NCBI GenBank assembly: GCA_021399435.1
Contig: JAJTUP010000077.1
Location: 124,001-188,000 of the forward strand
Direction of reading: 5' to 3'
Source: Diaporthe sp. PMI_573
Lineage: Eukaryota; Ascomycota; Sordariomycetes; Diaporthales; Diaporthaceae
Length of the DNA stretch: 64,000 nt
In this document: positions 1 to 9,527 of the stretch, one piece after another
Numbering within the stretch: the first letter of the stretch is position 1
Layout: every line of letters starts with the position of its first letter
Notes under the pieces: model-generated
The model's input: the letters and a program-made list of their open reading frames with translations, nothing else
Told to the model about the DNA's origin: nothing
Database searches by the model: none
Translations under genes and position numbers: made by a program

Positions 1-513
1 GAAGCCATTCGCAATTGCCTGTTCTCTAGGCTTATTGGTATCAAGTTTCATCAGCTCGGCGATGGTTGACTGTCCCTTGGCATTCCGGCCCTCTGCTCTT
101 AGCTGCGAGGCTGATTTTGTCTTCCCTTCAGGCGCACAAATCCTGTGATCGTCATAGAGGTGGTTTAGGGTATTTTGGATGCCCGTTGATGTGAAGGTCT
201 TTGGCTTAAGAATGTTCTTGCGGATGCAAATTTTGCAAACCCACTTTCTGTCGTTGCCTTTCTGGATATCGTACCCATACTCCCAGGCCCAGGAATTAGT
301 ATCTCTAACCCTTTGAGACCAGGTGAAGCCGGGGAAGCGGCGCCAAAGAGATTCTTCATATTGCCGCTCTTTGGTAGTGGAATCTGGCGAGGTGGACTTA
401 GAACGTCGAGCTGGCGAGAATGGCGTGAAAGTTGTAGAAGGCGCTGGAGACGACCTAAAATTTCCATCATCGTCAACAGCAGTGATGGCGTCAGAATCTG
501 ATAGAATACTCAT
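1..513 (-). CDS. hAT-family transposase, N-terminal part (3' end outside window)
   Basis: The reverse strand is open for 171 codons from an ATG at 511-513 to the window edge. After a Ser/Thr/Pro-rich leader comes a BED-type zinc finger: an aromatic-rich stretch with WAWEYGYDI, the pair CKIC, then HLYDDH as the His pair. It is followed by STIAELMKLDTNKPREQAIA, the linker that precedes the RNase-H-like core in fungal hAT elements. Such proteins bind the element's terminal repeats and cut and paste it in the nucleus. No stop or frameshift is seen, so this end may be intact; the catalytic core lies outside the window. Family call is firm; activity is unknown. Confidence 0.8.
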   Translation of the reverse strand, partial: MSILSDSDAITAVDDDGNFRSSPAPSTTFTPFSPARRSKSTSPDSTTKERQYEESLWRRFPGFTWSQRVRDTNSWAWEYGYDIQKGNDRKWVCKICIRKNILKPKTFTSTGIQNTLNHLYDDHRICAPEGKTKSASQLRAEGRNAKGQSTIAELMKLDTNKPREQAIANGF

Positions 514-931
514 CCTGAGCTAGTTACGCAATGCAATCGGTGTAGCTGTTGAAATCGATGTGGAAGTTACAAGCAGAATTGAGGGTAAAAGGAGGTGGCG
601 GCCAGGGAAATTAGGTGATCTGCCTTACGTACAAGCCACACATAGCCTTAGTTACGGGGTCGCTGTTAGGATTTATACCAGTCCGCAGTTACAGTCACTA
701 ACAGTGGCTAGTAGACCCACTTTATATCAACGAAATCAACGAGATCCACCAACTTCAAGGTAATATTGAGTTGGGCAGCTTACTAATAAAGTCCTCCATT
801 GAGTTGGTTGAGTTGGCCGTTGATCAACTCGTTGATCAACTCGTTGATTACGTTGAGTTGTTTGGGTCTCTGCGCACAGCATCAATCGCAATTCCCGAGT
901 GCCCGAGGCCAGAGACGAGTTGAACGTGATT
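514..931. other. gene-free interval upstream of hAT and JmjC genes
   Basis: No supported coding sequence. It contains the short GTTGATCAACTC repeat listed separately and otherwise ordinary mixed sequence between two divergent genes. Confidence 0.6.
801..860. repeat. short tandem palindromic repeat (GTTGATCAACTC)
   Basis: The 12-mer GTTGATCAACTC occurs at 819-830 and 831-842, followed by a partial third copy, and is flanked by GAGTTGGTTGAGTTGG. Each unit holds the palindrome GTTGATCAAC. It lies about 300 bp before the hAT start and 70 bp before the JmjC start. It could be a subterminal transposase-binding array of the hAT element or simple repeat; the sequence alone does not decide. Confidence 0.6.
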
Positions 932-3118
932 ATGCTTGAACAGCATCAGACTCCTAGGCAGTGTCTAATTAAGGATTCGCCGTACCCTATCAGTCAGGTC
1001 CACTTGGAGAAGCTGGCGGCATCGACGCACACCCTTCACCGACCGCTAGCGGCCCAAGACTTGCCCCATGGTTTCGGCTTCGACGAGTTTGGTATCCTGG
1101 TACGGGCTGCATATGCCGCTGCGCCAGGAGCCGAAGACACTGACATCCCGGAACTGGCCGCAGCTGCCCAAGGACAGTCAGGCTCGGTAAACACCAGCGA
1201 CAAGCGCAACAGCAATATGACGGGCTTTGCAGAGCAAGCTGCCGAGACAAGGGAACCGCCAGGGTCTGGAGGGACAGGAGAGGCAGATATGGCAGATACA
1301 GCCAGAATGCTACTTGCCTTACAAGGAGGCACCGGGCTTTTAGGCCTTAATGAGCCAGAGTCACAGCTTGTCGAACTCCCCTCTCTAGGCAACTCCTCTG
1401 ACCTCTCCTCTGCCTTAAGCTCTCCGCCTGGTTCACCTATCACTGCCGGTTCCTCCGCTACAGACATCTCTGCATCTTGCCACAGAGAAAATAGGAACCG
1501 AAAGCCGACCAGCCTACCTGCACCTAATGCTAGCGACCACGATACCGCAGACTATTCGTCCGGGCGAGTCCTCCGCACACGGACAAACCAGCCATCCTAC
1601 CATGGAACGCAGGCTAGCAAAAGCGCTAAACTAGTACAACGCTTACATCCGCTACCGAACGCTACTGCTCTGCACAAGAAGCGATGTTGTCCGTCAAATA
1701 TACCATCAAATCTTCTGGCCATTCTGGACGACAACGTCTCTTCTAGCGGGCATTTGCTGCGCGTATATATGGACTTCGAGGGAACGAAAGTTCCCTACAG
1801 AACAATGTGTCACCTCCACCTTCAAAGGTTCGCGGAGAAGATACTAGAGACAGAGGCTCTGAAACAGGAGTACCGCCCAGTGTCCGACCTTGCAAACCGA
1901 CGGCGGCGTGCATCGCTCCCCAATATCATCGACCCTACACCACTGAAGCAGTTCCGGCTAAGCGGCGCCGCTTTGCCGACTCCTGGTTCCGCGGCAACGC
2001 ACGAGGGCATCCCAAGGCAGATTCGTGATGAAGCTTATCGTCACCAAATGCTCAGGGAACTCGAACAGGCAAAGCTGAAAGGGAACTCTTACGGCGCGCG
2101 AACAAACAAACTCATCCACAGTATTTTGCCCAAAACCAAAACGCCAACTACGGCTGAGGCGCACTTCTGCACAGAAGACGAAGCCTCTGTGAAAGCCGAG
2201 CTCGGATCAGTCAACGGTCCCATTTTTACCCAAGGGCAACGGCGATGTCGATGGGGCGAGCGCCGTCCGATTTCTCAGCTTTTCCGTTCAATGGAGGATC
2301 TCGGTCTTGGCCGGACTGTGTCTGTCCAGATACCCTCTTGCAATGGCAAAGACGCTTTTAAGGGGAAGACACTTCGCGAAGTCCGGGACCGGTTTCTCAA
2401 TAGACAACCAACAGATGATCCATGGAAACTTCTCGATCTTCAGAGCCCCTTGCCTTCGAAGCTGCCGCCTTTCTTGAATGGAGACAGCTGCCAGCTTCTC
2501 CTCCGAATACGCGATGCGGCTCTAATGGGCCAGAGCGGCGAGAGGCACCTGGCCTCAATAGAAGACTGGAGCATGTGGCGGAATGTCACAGAATGGGCGC
2601 TTCTTTCCGAGGGAGGCCATAATACGGCGCCACATATGGACAGTCATGGCTACTCAACTTGGATTGAAGTCCAAGAGGGAGATATCGGCTTCGGATGGAT
2701 GTCAAACCCAACTCAAGAAGAATGAAATGCGTGGATGGCTGCTCCGAGGAGTTATACTGGGGGCGAATGGAGATACGTCATTGTCCAACCAGGAGACACG
2801 GTGTTTTTTCCATCTGGTACAATCCATTTTGTTTTCAGGACCCGAGAGACACAGACCTTTGCTGTGGGCGGCCATATCCTTCAATGGTCCGGTATTCGGG
2901 AGTGGATTGAGAATGTCAACGCTCAATTGAGGAACCCCGATATCACCAACGACCAATTAGACGACGCGCCAAAGATTGTAAGCATCGCCAAAGAACTAGT
3001 TACGAACAGGGTCGGCACGGGCAGGATAGGAGAGATGGGCGGCCAAGACGCAGTTACGAGATTTCTCGCCTTGGCAGAGGTAAGAAGGTATCTATCACAT
3101 TTGCAACACAAAGGCTGA
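932..3118 (+). pseudogene. JmjC-domain protein interrupted by one in-frame TGA
   Basis: Starting at ATG 932, one frame is open to a TGA at 2723-2725, and the same frame continues to 3118. Residues 1-400 are low-complexity and polar. The C-terminal part resembles a JmjC Fe(II)/2-oxoglutarate dioxygenase: APHMDSHGY supplies the H-x-D pair, GFGWM follows, and after the TGA come VQPGDTVFFPSGTIHFVF, with the second metal His, and FAVGGHIL. The TGA sits between the two metal-ligand segments, so a protein stopping there would lack a complete double-stranded beta-helix. Homologues, as I recall them, often have Trp at this place, which fits a single TGG-to-TGA change. Alternatives are readthrough or an unrecognised intron. 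Substrate unknown; a histone-demethylase role is not implied. Confidence 0.65.
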
Positions 3119-3834
3119 CTATCGTCAGGGTGTTACAAAACCCTTTTAGTAGGGCGAAATAAGCACAACAAACCTCCCAGACCGCCCCGCATATGGGATA
3201 ACAATGGTTGGCCTTTCCATTTGGATCACCGTCCAGGGGAATTTTCACGGTAAAGTTGGCGAGAACCGACATTCGTATATCGGCTGGGCCTGCTCTTCGC
3301 GTGTCTGGCGTCCGGTTACCAGTTCTCCAACGTGCGCGATCGACAGAGTGCGGCACGTGTTGGGCAGCGGCAAGGGCATGATTGGCCGGGGAGATCCCCA
3401 TGGCGTGCGGGGCAGACGGCTTTTCGCCACCTCCAGTCAACACTGACTCCGCGATGTGCCTCACGCTCATTGTGTTGGCTCAGTGGACTTTTCGCGCTGA
3501 CTCCCATCTGTATCACTGCCAAGGCTTGCGGCCAGGATTTACAAACAGGATGATCAATAGCGCGTGAGAACGGCCAGCGCGGTATCGGTATCTGTCATTC
3601 CCCCAACGTCATTGGCCGCTACTTCCAATGCCAGGTCGACGAATCATCACGGCCGCAGCATCAATTATTCCTGCTTATAACTGCAGATCACACGCTCGAG
3701 CGAACCCAGTGTGCACAGAGCAGCATGCTGTCAACATCGAGAGACAAGTAAAGCAGGAGTTTAAAGACTCACGTTGTCAAAGTTCGTCACTGACCACCAT
3801 CACATGAACCAGCCCCAGCCGTCAACTAAGCATC
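3119..3834. other. promoter region of the DsbA-like gene
   Basis: No supported gene. It holds a CCAAT-bipartite element at 3592-3617 and several other ATTGGCC boxes (for example near 3382). The rest shows nothing recognisable. Confidence 0.6.
3592..3617 (-). promoter_or_regulatory. CCAAT-N8-GGGAATGACAG element (copy C)
   Basis: On the minus strand GGCCAAT (3617-3611) is followed by 8 bp and then GGGAATGACAG (3602-3592). The same two blocks at the same spacing occur in the arsH/bZIP promoter and the ACR3/ACR2 promoter. It lies about 220 bp upstream of the DsbA-like start. CCAAT is the box of the fungal CCAAT-binding complex; RATGAC resembles a bZIP half-site. Binding is inferred. Confidence 0.6.
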
Positions 3835-4506
3835 ATGGCGTTACCTCCCAAGTTCGCAGCGCAGCGGCGGATATTCAACGCGCAAGTTTCCCAACCAAGC
3901 TGCGAAACTGCCACAGTGGCCCGCCACACCATCGAGGTTTACCTGGACTACACGTGCCCGTATGCCCGGCGATCATTCGAGACGCTTGTCGGTGCCGTCA
4001 TCCCCGGCGTATGCGCTGACCCGGCACTCGCATCCAATGTGCAGCTCATCTTCCGCCAGCAAGTCCAGCCGTGGCACGCAGCAAGTGCGCCGGCGCACGA
4101 GGCTGCGCTGGCCGTGCTGCGCTCCGCCCCGGACCGCTTCTGGGACTTCAGCGCCGCTCTGTTCCGCGCCCAAGAAGACTTTTTCGACGGTCGCGTGGCC
4201 AGCGAGTCGCCCTCCCAAACTTATTCCCGGCTGGCTCGCGTGGGCGGCAATGTAGACGGCATCGATTGCGATACGGTGCTGCGTCTGCTCGAGGTACCAG
4301 CAGACGAGAACGGCGACGGGCCGGCTTATCACGCAGGGAACGCCGTCACCCGAGATCTAAAGGACCTGATCAGGATGTCAAGGCTTGTTGGGGTGCACGT
4401 CACCCCCACCGTGGTTTTCGACGGAGCCGTACAGGGCCAGATATCCTCGGAGTGGACCGGAGATCAATGGATGCACTGGTTGCGGACTGTTTGCTCTGAT
4501 AGCTAG
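3835..4506 (+). CDS. DsbA-like thioredoxin-fold protein
   Basis: A 223-residue intronless frame from ATG 3835. It shows the DsbA/thioredoxin_4 pattern: a beta strand VYLDYTCPYARRSFE with the active-site position CPYA near residue 45, an all-helical insert, and the cis-proline loop VHVTPTVVFDG near residue 195. The active site is C-x-x-A, so a classic two-cysteine oxidoreductase cycle is not expected; a one-cysteine glutathione-transferase or isomerase-like use is possible. No clear signal peptide, so probably cytosolic. It sits 31 bp from the convergent 3' end of arsH, and its promoter carries the same CCAAT-bipartite element as two arsenic promoters. I infer a role in arsenic or thiol stress; no member of this family in this role is known to me. 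Confidence 0.8.
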   Translation: MALPPKFAAQRRIFNAQVSQPSCETATVARHTIEVYLDYTCPYARRSFETLVGAVIPGVCADPALASNVQLIFRQQVQPWHAASAPAHEAALAVLRSAPDRFWDFSAALFRAQEDFFDGRVASESPSQTYSRLARVGGNVDGIDCDTVLRLLEVPADENGDGPAYHAGNAVTRDLKDLIRMSRLVGVHVTPTVVFDGAVQGQISSEWTGDQWMHWLRTVCSDS

Positions 4507-4537
4507 ACACGAGATTCTAAAGTGGCCGAAACTTCTA

Positions 4538-5770
4538 TCAGGACAACCCATTCACGGCGGAACTTCTATTTCCATGCTCCACTGCCTTCTTTTTGTCCTC
4601 TTCTTCCTGTTTTGCACGCCGCTCCTGTCGCTCACTGAACCGGTCGCCAAAGAGGTAGAAATGTGGCCGCATGACAATGGTGTATTTGACCAACTCCTCC
4701 ATACAATCTACAAGTCTATCGCGGTTCGAGCTGGCCATCATCCGGCTACCTTCCGCGTCGGGGGTAAACTGCGTGTAGGCGCGCGGCACCGAGCTCTGGT
4801 TGGGGATGGTAAACATGCGCATCCACCGTCCCAGGATCCGGAGCGAGTTGACGGCGTTGAAAGACTGCGAACCGCCGCATACCTGCGCGATGGCCAACGT
4901 ACGGCCCTGGGTAGGTCGGACCGAGCCCGAGGAGAGGGGGATCCAGTCAATCTGCTGCTTGAAGAGGCCGGTCTGGGCAACGTCGTCGTCAGCTGCGTGT
5001 GGACGCCGCGCGTCTCGGTTCTTCCCAACCGACAGAGGCGGAGGAGCGTAATCGGACTCACCAAGTTGCCGTGCTGCTCCGGACTGACCCACACATGCCC
5101 GTCGCTCCATTTGCTGAGCTCTCGCAGTTCCTGCACTTTGGGGTGCATGTGCTGCTCGTCGTCCTTTACGGGTAGACCCTTCGGATCGAAGACGCGCACG
5201 TCACAGCCGAGGCGGAACAGGATCCTTGCGGATTCGTATGCGAGAAGTCGCGAGTACGATCTTGATTGGGATCAACCATCAGCATACGCTATTCCCCAGC
5301 GAACCTGCGCCGTCTGGCGAGCGGGGAGGAGGGCGAGAGCGTAGAACGCCGGTAGAAGCATGCACAGCACCAAAACAGAGGGGACAAGCAGTGTCTTACC
5401 GGCTCCGCAGACTCCCATAGAGCACCAGGATCCTCAACCGGTCTAATCCCCGGGCGAGGATCTCGGTCTCGACCATCTTGAGCGTCGTACTCAGCTCCAG
5501 TTGCGCAACCCAGTCAGCAGCGGTATCACCAGACAAGCTTTCCGATATCAGAAACGGCCGGTAGTGGTCGCGAACCGATTTGTCATCATCAGGAGCGCAA
5601 ATCGCCAGAGAGCGGCCATCGTAGGCGGGGTCGACGTCGAGATTATCGGCATCTCGGGCGGCGTGTACGTTATTAAGGTCTCCGTGGCCGTGCATTTTGA
5701 GCGGTGCGATGCTGTCCGCCGGGCTCTCGCCGCTGCTTGCCGGGACGGCGGGGCGGAGCTCAGGCTTCAT
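4538..5770 (-). CDS. arsH: ArsH-type NADPH-dependent FMN reductase
   Basis: Three exons give 334 residues: 5400-5770, 5062-5260 and 4538-4972. Intron 1 (5261-5399) is GTAAGA...CAAG and intron 2 (4973-5061) is GTGAGT...CCAG; both keep frame through family motifs. Landmarks are the flavodoxin-like phosphate loop [47 protein letters not shown], then [19 protein letters not shown] and [14 protein letters not shown]. The C-terminus is the usual lysine/glutamate-rich helix. ArsH enzymes oxidise trivalent methylarsenicals and organoarsenicals using NADPH and FMN in the cytosol. The start at 5770 gives a normal N-terminus; an upstream in-frame ATG would add an Arg/Pro-rich extension. It is divergent from a bZIP gene and shares with it a promoter holding a CCAAT-bipartite element. 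Confidence 0.93.
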
Positions 5771-5994
5771 GAGGGAGAGGGGAGAGGGCCGAGGGGCGGG
5801 TCTCGCGGCGACCGGGGCGTACAAGGAACTGCGCAGAGTAAGGAAGGGCATGCGGCCGCTCATACTAGCTGGCGCGCAGGGAGAGACTCGAAAGCCAGCA
5901 GAAACGTTGCTCCGTTTTATTTCAAGGAGCCATGTCTGGATATCGCGCGAGCAAAGCCCAAGCAGACTCCCGCGGTACCTCAGGGTTGGCCGAC

Positions 5995-6026
5995 GGGAGC
6001 CTGTCATCCCCGCCGTGTTATTGGCC
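5995..6026 (-). promoter_or_regulatory. CCAAT-N8-GGGGATGACAG element (copy A) in the arsH/bZIP promoter
   Basis: Minus strand GGCCAAT (6026-6020), 8 bp, then GGGGATGACAGGCTCCC (6011-5995). The 17-bp second block matches copy B at 9205-9221 in 16 of 17 positions. It is 225 bp upstream of the arsH ATG and 356 bp from the bZIP ATG. Counted from CCAAT the GAT begins after 11 bp, the spacing reported for joint CCAAT-complex/HapX sites in Aspergillus. Confidence 0.7.
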
Positions 6027-6381
6027 CGTTCCCCCTCGCCTTCGCCGGGATGGTCTGCCAAGCGACAATGTTCCCCCAATGTACACGTGTGGAGTATCTT
6101 CGCCTTAGCTCGGAGTACCCCTGCACGGGCCCCGACAGAGCTGATTACTTAAGCCCTGCGCGTCCAACATTCGCCGACTGGAGACGACATCTGCCGTTGA
6201 AACGAATGTCAATCACGCGCGCCCTTCTTCGCATCCGGATCACTCGCTAGGCCCAATATCCCACGTACGTCAATCTGCCGGTGCTACCCACAGCTGACCC
6301 GCTCGGTTCCACACCCAGTCAGCACAAACTACGTCGCCGGCGTTCGCCTCACATTTGTGCTCCACGCTCAACACCTGCGAT

Positions 6382-7200
6382 ATGCCTCGAAAGGTACGGT
6401 ACATGCGCTTGAGCGCGTTGAAGTTTGCGCCCTCTTCCCGAAGCCGGGTATTCATGCTAATTACCCTCCAGAACAAGACTCCTGCGGTCAGGACCCGTCT
6501 CCGCGATAATCAGCGCCAATCGCGGGCGCGCCAGAAGCAATTTGTCCACGACTTGCAACAGCGCCTGCAGGCGTACGAACGGCAGGGCGTCCAGGCGACG
6601 CTCGACATGCAGCGAGCCGCACGCACCGTAGCACTTGAGAACCGCCTCCTTCGTGATCTGCTGGCTCACCACGGCGTGTCGCACGACCGGGTCGGGCACT
6701 TTCTGCGCTCCCGGCTGGACGCTCCAGACGGCACGACACCGGGTGCTCCTCTAAGCCCTGGGCCGCACGCGTCGGGCACCCAGCAACCGTCTTGTCCCGT
6801 GGCAAACACGAAGGGGACGTGCAGGTCACCATGCTCGCTCTCTCGGAAGCCCTCGGGGTTTGACTCCGGGGTTGCGCGTTCCGCGGTGGCGACTTCTGAC
6901 GTCGGCGTCGATGCTAGTGTCCCACACGAAGAGCCCGATGCTCATGATGGCGACGAGGAGTCAGGCGTTGGACTTGCAAGCCCGGAGTCTCCATCGTCAA
7001 CAGAGGCGCCGAGTACTCGGAGCGATGCCATGCCCACAATGCCATCAATGGAGACGCTCTGCGAAGCTGCAGCTGCTATTATTGCCGAAGTGCAGGGACA
7101 CAATGACAAGGGACTGGCCTTTGCTGCCCTTGGCTGCGAAGTTGCCGCTGGTTGCACTGTAGAGAATCTGAGGATTTTTGATGTCATAGACCGCAGTTGA
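6382..7200 (+). CDS. bZIP transcription factor 1 of the arsenic island
   Basis: ATG 6382 opens a four-codon exon (MPRK); an intron 6394-6471 with GTACGG donor, GCTAAT branch site and CCAG acceptor leads to the main exon, total 246 residues. The basic region is RTRLRDNQRQSRARQKQF (residues about 10-27), followed by a helix with regularly spaced Leu and the trailing pattern ARTVALENRLLRDLLAHHGV. The C-terminal half is Ser/Pro-rich and acidic and ends in a short conserved-looking helix. This NQR-x2-RAR basic type is common among fungal cluster-associated and Yap-like regulators. Its head-to-head position with arsH and the shared element suggest it regulates the arsenic genes, as Yap8/Arr1 does in yeast; orthology to Yap8 is not claimed. 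Nuclear. Confidence 0.85.
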   Translation: MPRKVRYMRLSALKFAPSSRSRVFMLITLQNKTPAVRTRLRDNQRQSRARQKQFVHDLQQRLQAYERQGVQATLDMQRAARTVALENRLLRDLLAHHGVSHDRVGHFLRSRLDAPDGTTPGAPLSPGPHASGTQQPSCPVANTKGTCRSPCSLSRKPSGFDSGVARSAVATSDVGVDASVPHEEPDAHDGDEESGVGLASPESPSSTEAPSTRSDAMPTMPSMETLCEAAAAIIAEVQGHNDKGLAFAALGCEVAAGCTVENLRIFDVIDRS

Positions 7201-7536
7201 GCGGAGTGGGCGACGGCGTATCCACCGAGCGCTCTGTGAATGGGACGCGATCATGGCCGCAGGCCCGGCATGTAATTGTCAAATGCAAGGGGGGTGCACG
7301 TCGCCGGCTCCAGGCCCAAGTTTCTGGGTGTGAGTGCTGAGACTGAATAATTAACCTAATACGGCCATTCTAAGCCCGGCTGACGAGCTTCGCTATGCAG
7401 ATGGCAATCTACCTATGCTTGAACGGTGAATCTATGGTTCGACACTCTCGGACATCTCTCATGAGCCCAAGGTAAAGCCCTCGCCTTTCAGTTGAAATCG
7501 GACCCACCGTATCCGGTCCGGTTCTTCCAGGCACCC
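7201..7536. other. gap between convergent bZIP1 and ACR3 3' ends
   Basis: 336 bp between two convergent genes. No coding sequence or repeat recognised; expected to hold both 3' UTRs. Confidence 0.6.
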
Positions 7537-9001
7537 TTAGTCCTGCCAACCCCATCTGTTCGCAACCCACTGGACCAAATGTACCAGGCAGAGCAACATC
7601 GGGACCTCGATCAGCGGCCCCACCGTAGAAGCCAGTGCCTGGTCGCTTTCAGGACCAAACGTTGCCACAGCAACGGCAATCGCGAGCTCGAAGTTGTTGC
7701 TGGCTGCTGTAAAGCTCTGCGTCGTTGCCAGAGCGTAACCGAAGCCGAGTTGTTTCGTGGCCCAGAGTGTCAGGAAGAAGACCAGCACAAAGTACACCGC
7801 CAACGGTGCCGCAACCCGCACCACACTGACGATCTGGTGTACCACCGCGTGGCCCTGCGAAGCAAACAACACAAGAATCGTGTATAGCAAGCCGATGAGC
7901 GACCACGGCGCGGCAAACCGGAGGAAGACCTTCTCGAACCACGCAGGGCCGGCTGTCGCGCGGAGGACGAAGCGCGTAATAACGGCGGCACCGAGCGGGA
8001 TTCCGAGAAAGACGGCCACGCTGGTCGCCACGATAGAGTAGGAGATGTCCAATGGACCAGATTCGTGGCTGATGACGCGGATGAAGAAGACGGCAAGCGG
8101 AGCGAAAAATACCATCTGTAGAATGGAGTTGACTGCAACGAGAATGGCGCAATATTCGCCGTCGCCGCCGGCCAAGCCCGTCCAGATCAAAACCTATCAG
8201 GGACATGGAGATCAGCTAAATGGTCTTTCCGAAAAAAAAAAAGGGGGGGGGTTGGAGGGGCACCAGGATGTGAGGTGGAGGGTCGTAGCAGCAGTACGTA
8301 CCATGGCAATGCATCTCCCAAGTCCGACCAGGATCAAGCCAACACGGAGCTCGCTCTTGTCAGGTAGAAATGCCCATGCAAGGCCCAGCTTTAAAGAAGA
8401 AGTTAGCCGTCGGGTCCACAGTGTAGATGGATGCCAGCGTGATACCCACCATCAGAAATGGAGCCACGATCCAGTTCACAAAGACGCTAAAGGCAATCTG
8501 CTTCCACAGGCCCCGGTCGGCGAGGAGCTCGTGCAGCGATTCGTATCGGACCTTGCACAGGATGGGATACATCATGACCAGAAGCCCAACAGCTAGATGG
8601 CACCAGAGCGGAGATGTTAGCAAGACTCATCGCCTAGGGCACGCCTGGCGTCGCAGGACGGAGGATGGCAGGGAGATGGAGAACTTACCTATCGGGACAG
8701 ATACCCCTGCAAACTTGCCCTTCTGAAGGGCTGGTCCTGTTTCGGAGACGAAGTTCCCCAGCAGCACACCGACAATCATGGCGAGCAGGATCCAGACGGC
8801 AAGAAAACGATCCAGCCAGCCGAGAGATTTGAACGCCGAGACCTTCTCGGTGGACTGTTTCTTCTCGTCCTGCGTCTGTTGTTTCCCTGGGTCTTCCGGG
8901 TCGCTCTCACGCGCGTCGTTGGTGGTAGAGATGAGGTCGTCATCCCGCTTGTTGACGGTGCCGCTCAAGGCGGCTCCTGCATGAGTGGCTCGTTCCGCCA
9001 T
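7537..9001 (-). CDS. ACR3: ACR3 arsenite efflux transporter
   Basis: Four exons give 399 residues: 8689-9001, 8450-8592 (exon 2), 8302-8388 and 7537-8193. Introns are 8593-8688 (GTAAGT..CTAG), 8389-8449 (GTGGGT, branch GCTAAC, AAAG) and 8194-8301 (GTACGT..ATAG). The BASS-fold core shows LLVMMYPILCKVRYESL, NWIVAPFLM, LGLAWAFLP, VGLILVGLGRCIAMV with the conserved Cys, WTGLAGGDGEYCAI, AASNNFELAIAVAVATFGP and VGPLIEVPMLL. About ten membrane helices are expected; it exports As(OH)3 across the plasma membrane. An acidic, Lys-rich cytosolic tail of about 55 residues precedes helix 1. The next upstream in-frame codon that would extend it is TTG, so ATG 9001 is the start. Intron 3 contains an A11-G9 homopolymer at 8229-8250. 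Divergent from the arsenate reductase gene. Confidence 0.93.
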
Positions 9002-9189
9002 GGATGCTTTAACCAAGTCGCGCAAGGAGAAAGGAGGCGTACTCAGTTTGATAGCTCTGCTATTGATGATGGAAAGGAGAATCGGTCGAGCATGGAAACA
9101 TGTAGCTTATCCCTTGATGGTCTGGTAGCTGCTTTATATAGCACGTGGTTTGGAATGGAAGCTGAGGCGACTTTGCTCTGAGAGGTATT

Positions 9190-9221
9190 GGCCAATGAAA
9201 TCACGGGAATGACAGGCTCCC
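9190..9221 (+). promoter_or_regulatory. CCAAT-N8-GGGAATGACAG element (copy B) in the ACR3/ACR2 promoter
   Basis: Plus strand GGCCAAT (9190-9196), 8 bp, GGGAATGACAGGCTCCC (9205-9221). It lies 189 bp upstream of the ACR3 ATG and about 300 bp upstream of the ACR2 ATG, in the single 526-bp intergenic region that must drive both genes. Spacing and both blocks match copies A and C. Confidence 0.7.
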
Positions 9222-9527
9222 ACCGCCTAGCGTCCGATTCTCGCCCGTGCCGGATACTTTGGAGATACAACGAGAAAACTTGTGGCGCCGTCCCTTGGCA
9301 TTTTGCCATCAAGAGACGAGCGCAACAGACTAATGCATGCCAAGGGACCGTCCGAGCCAAGCAGACCTCAAGGAGCGGCGCCCGGCAACCTGGTGCGGAG
9401 AGGCACCTTGAAAAGAGCAGCGACCTCCACGGTCCAGAGGCTCACAATGTTGCTGAACCAAAGGTTCTACAGGTTCACGATTCGCTCGAACCAACAGTTT
9501 CGCGTTCTCTGCTACAAAACTTCGACT

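Noticed and set aside
899..931. Upstream start of the JmjC frame at 899
   Set aside because: The codon is GTG; the first in-frame ATG is 932. The same correction was made for ACR3 (TTG at 9025), the DUF7492 gene (TTG at 46000) and the unknown-family copy 1 (TTG at 32333).
8229..8250. A11-G9 homopolymer as a frameshift site
   Set aside because: It lies inside ACR3 intron 3 (8194-8301) and does not affect coding; may be a sequencing-difficult spot.
8381..8449. Apparent +1 frameshift in ACR3 between NWIVAPFLM and LAWAFLP
   Set aside because: The interval is an intron: GTGGGT donor, GCTAAC branch site and AAAG acceptor join FLM directly to LGLAWAFLP in frame, although the intron happens to be open and protein-like.
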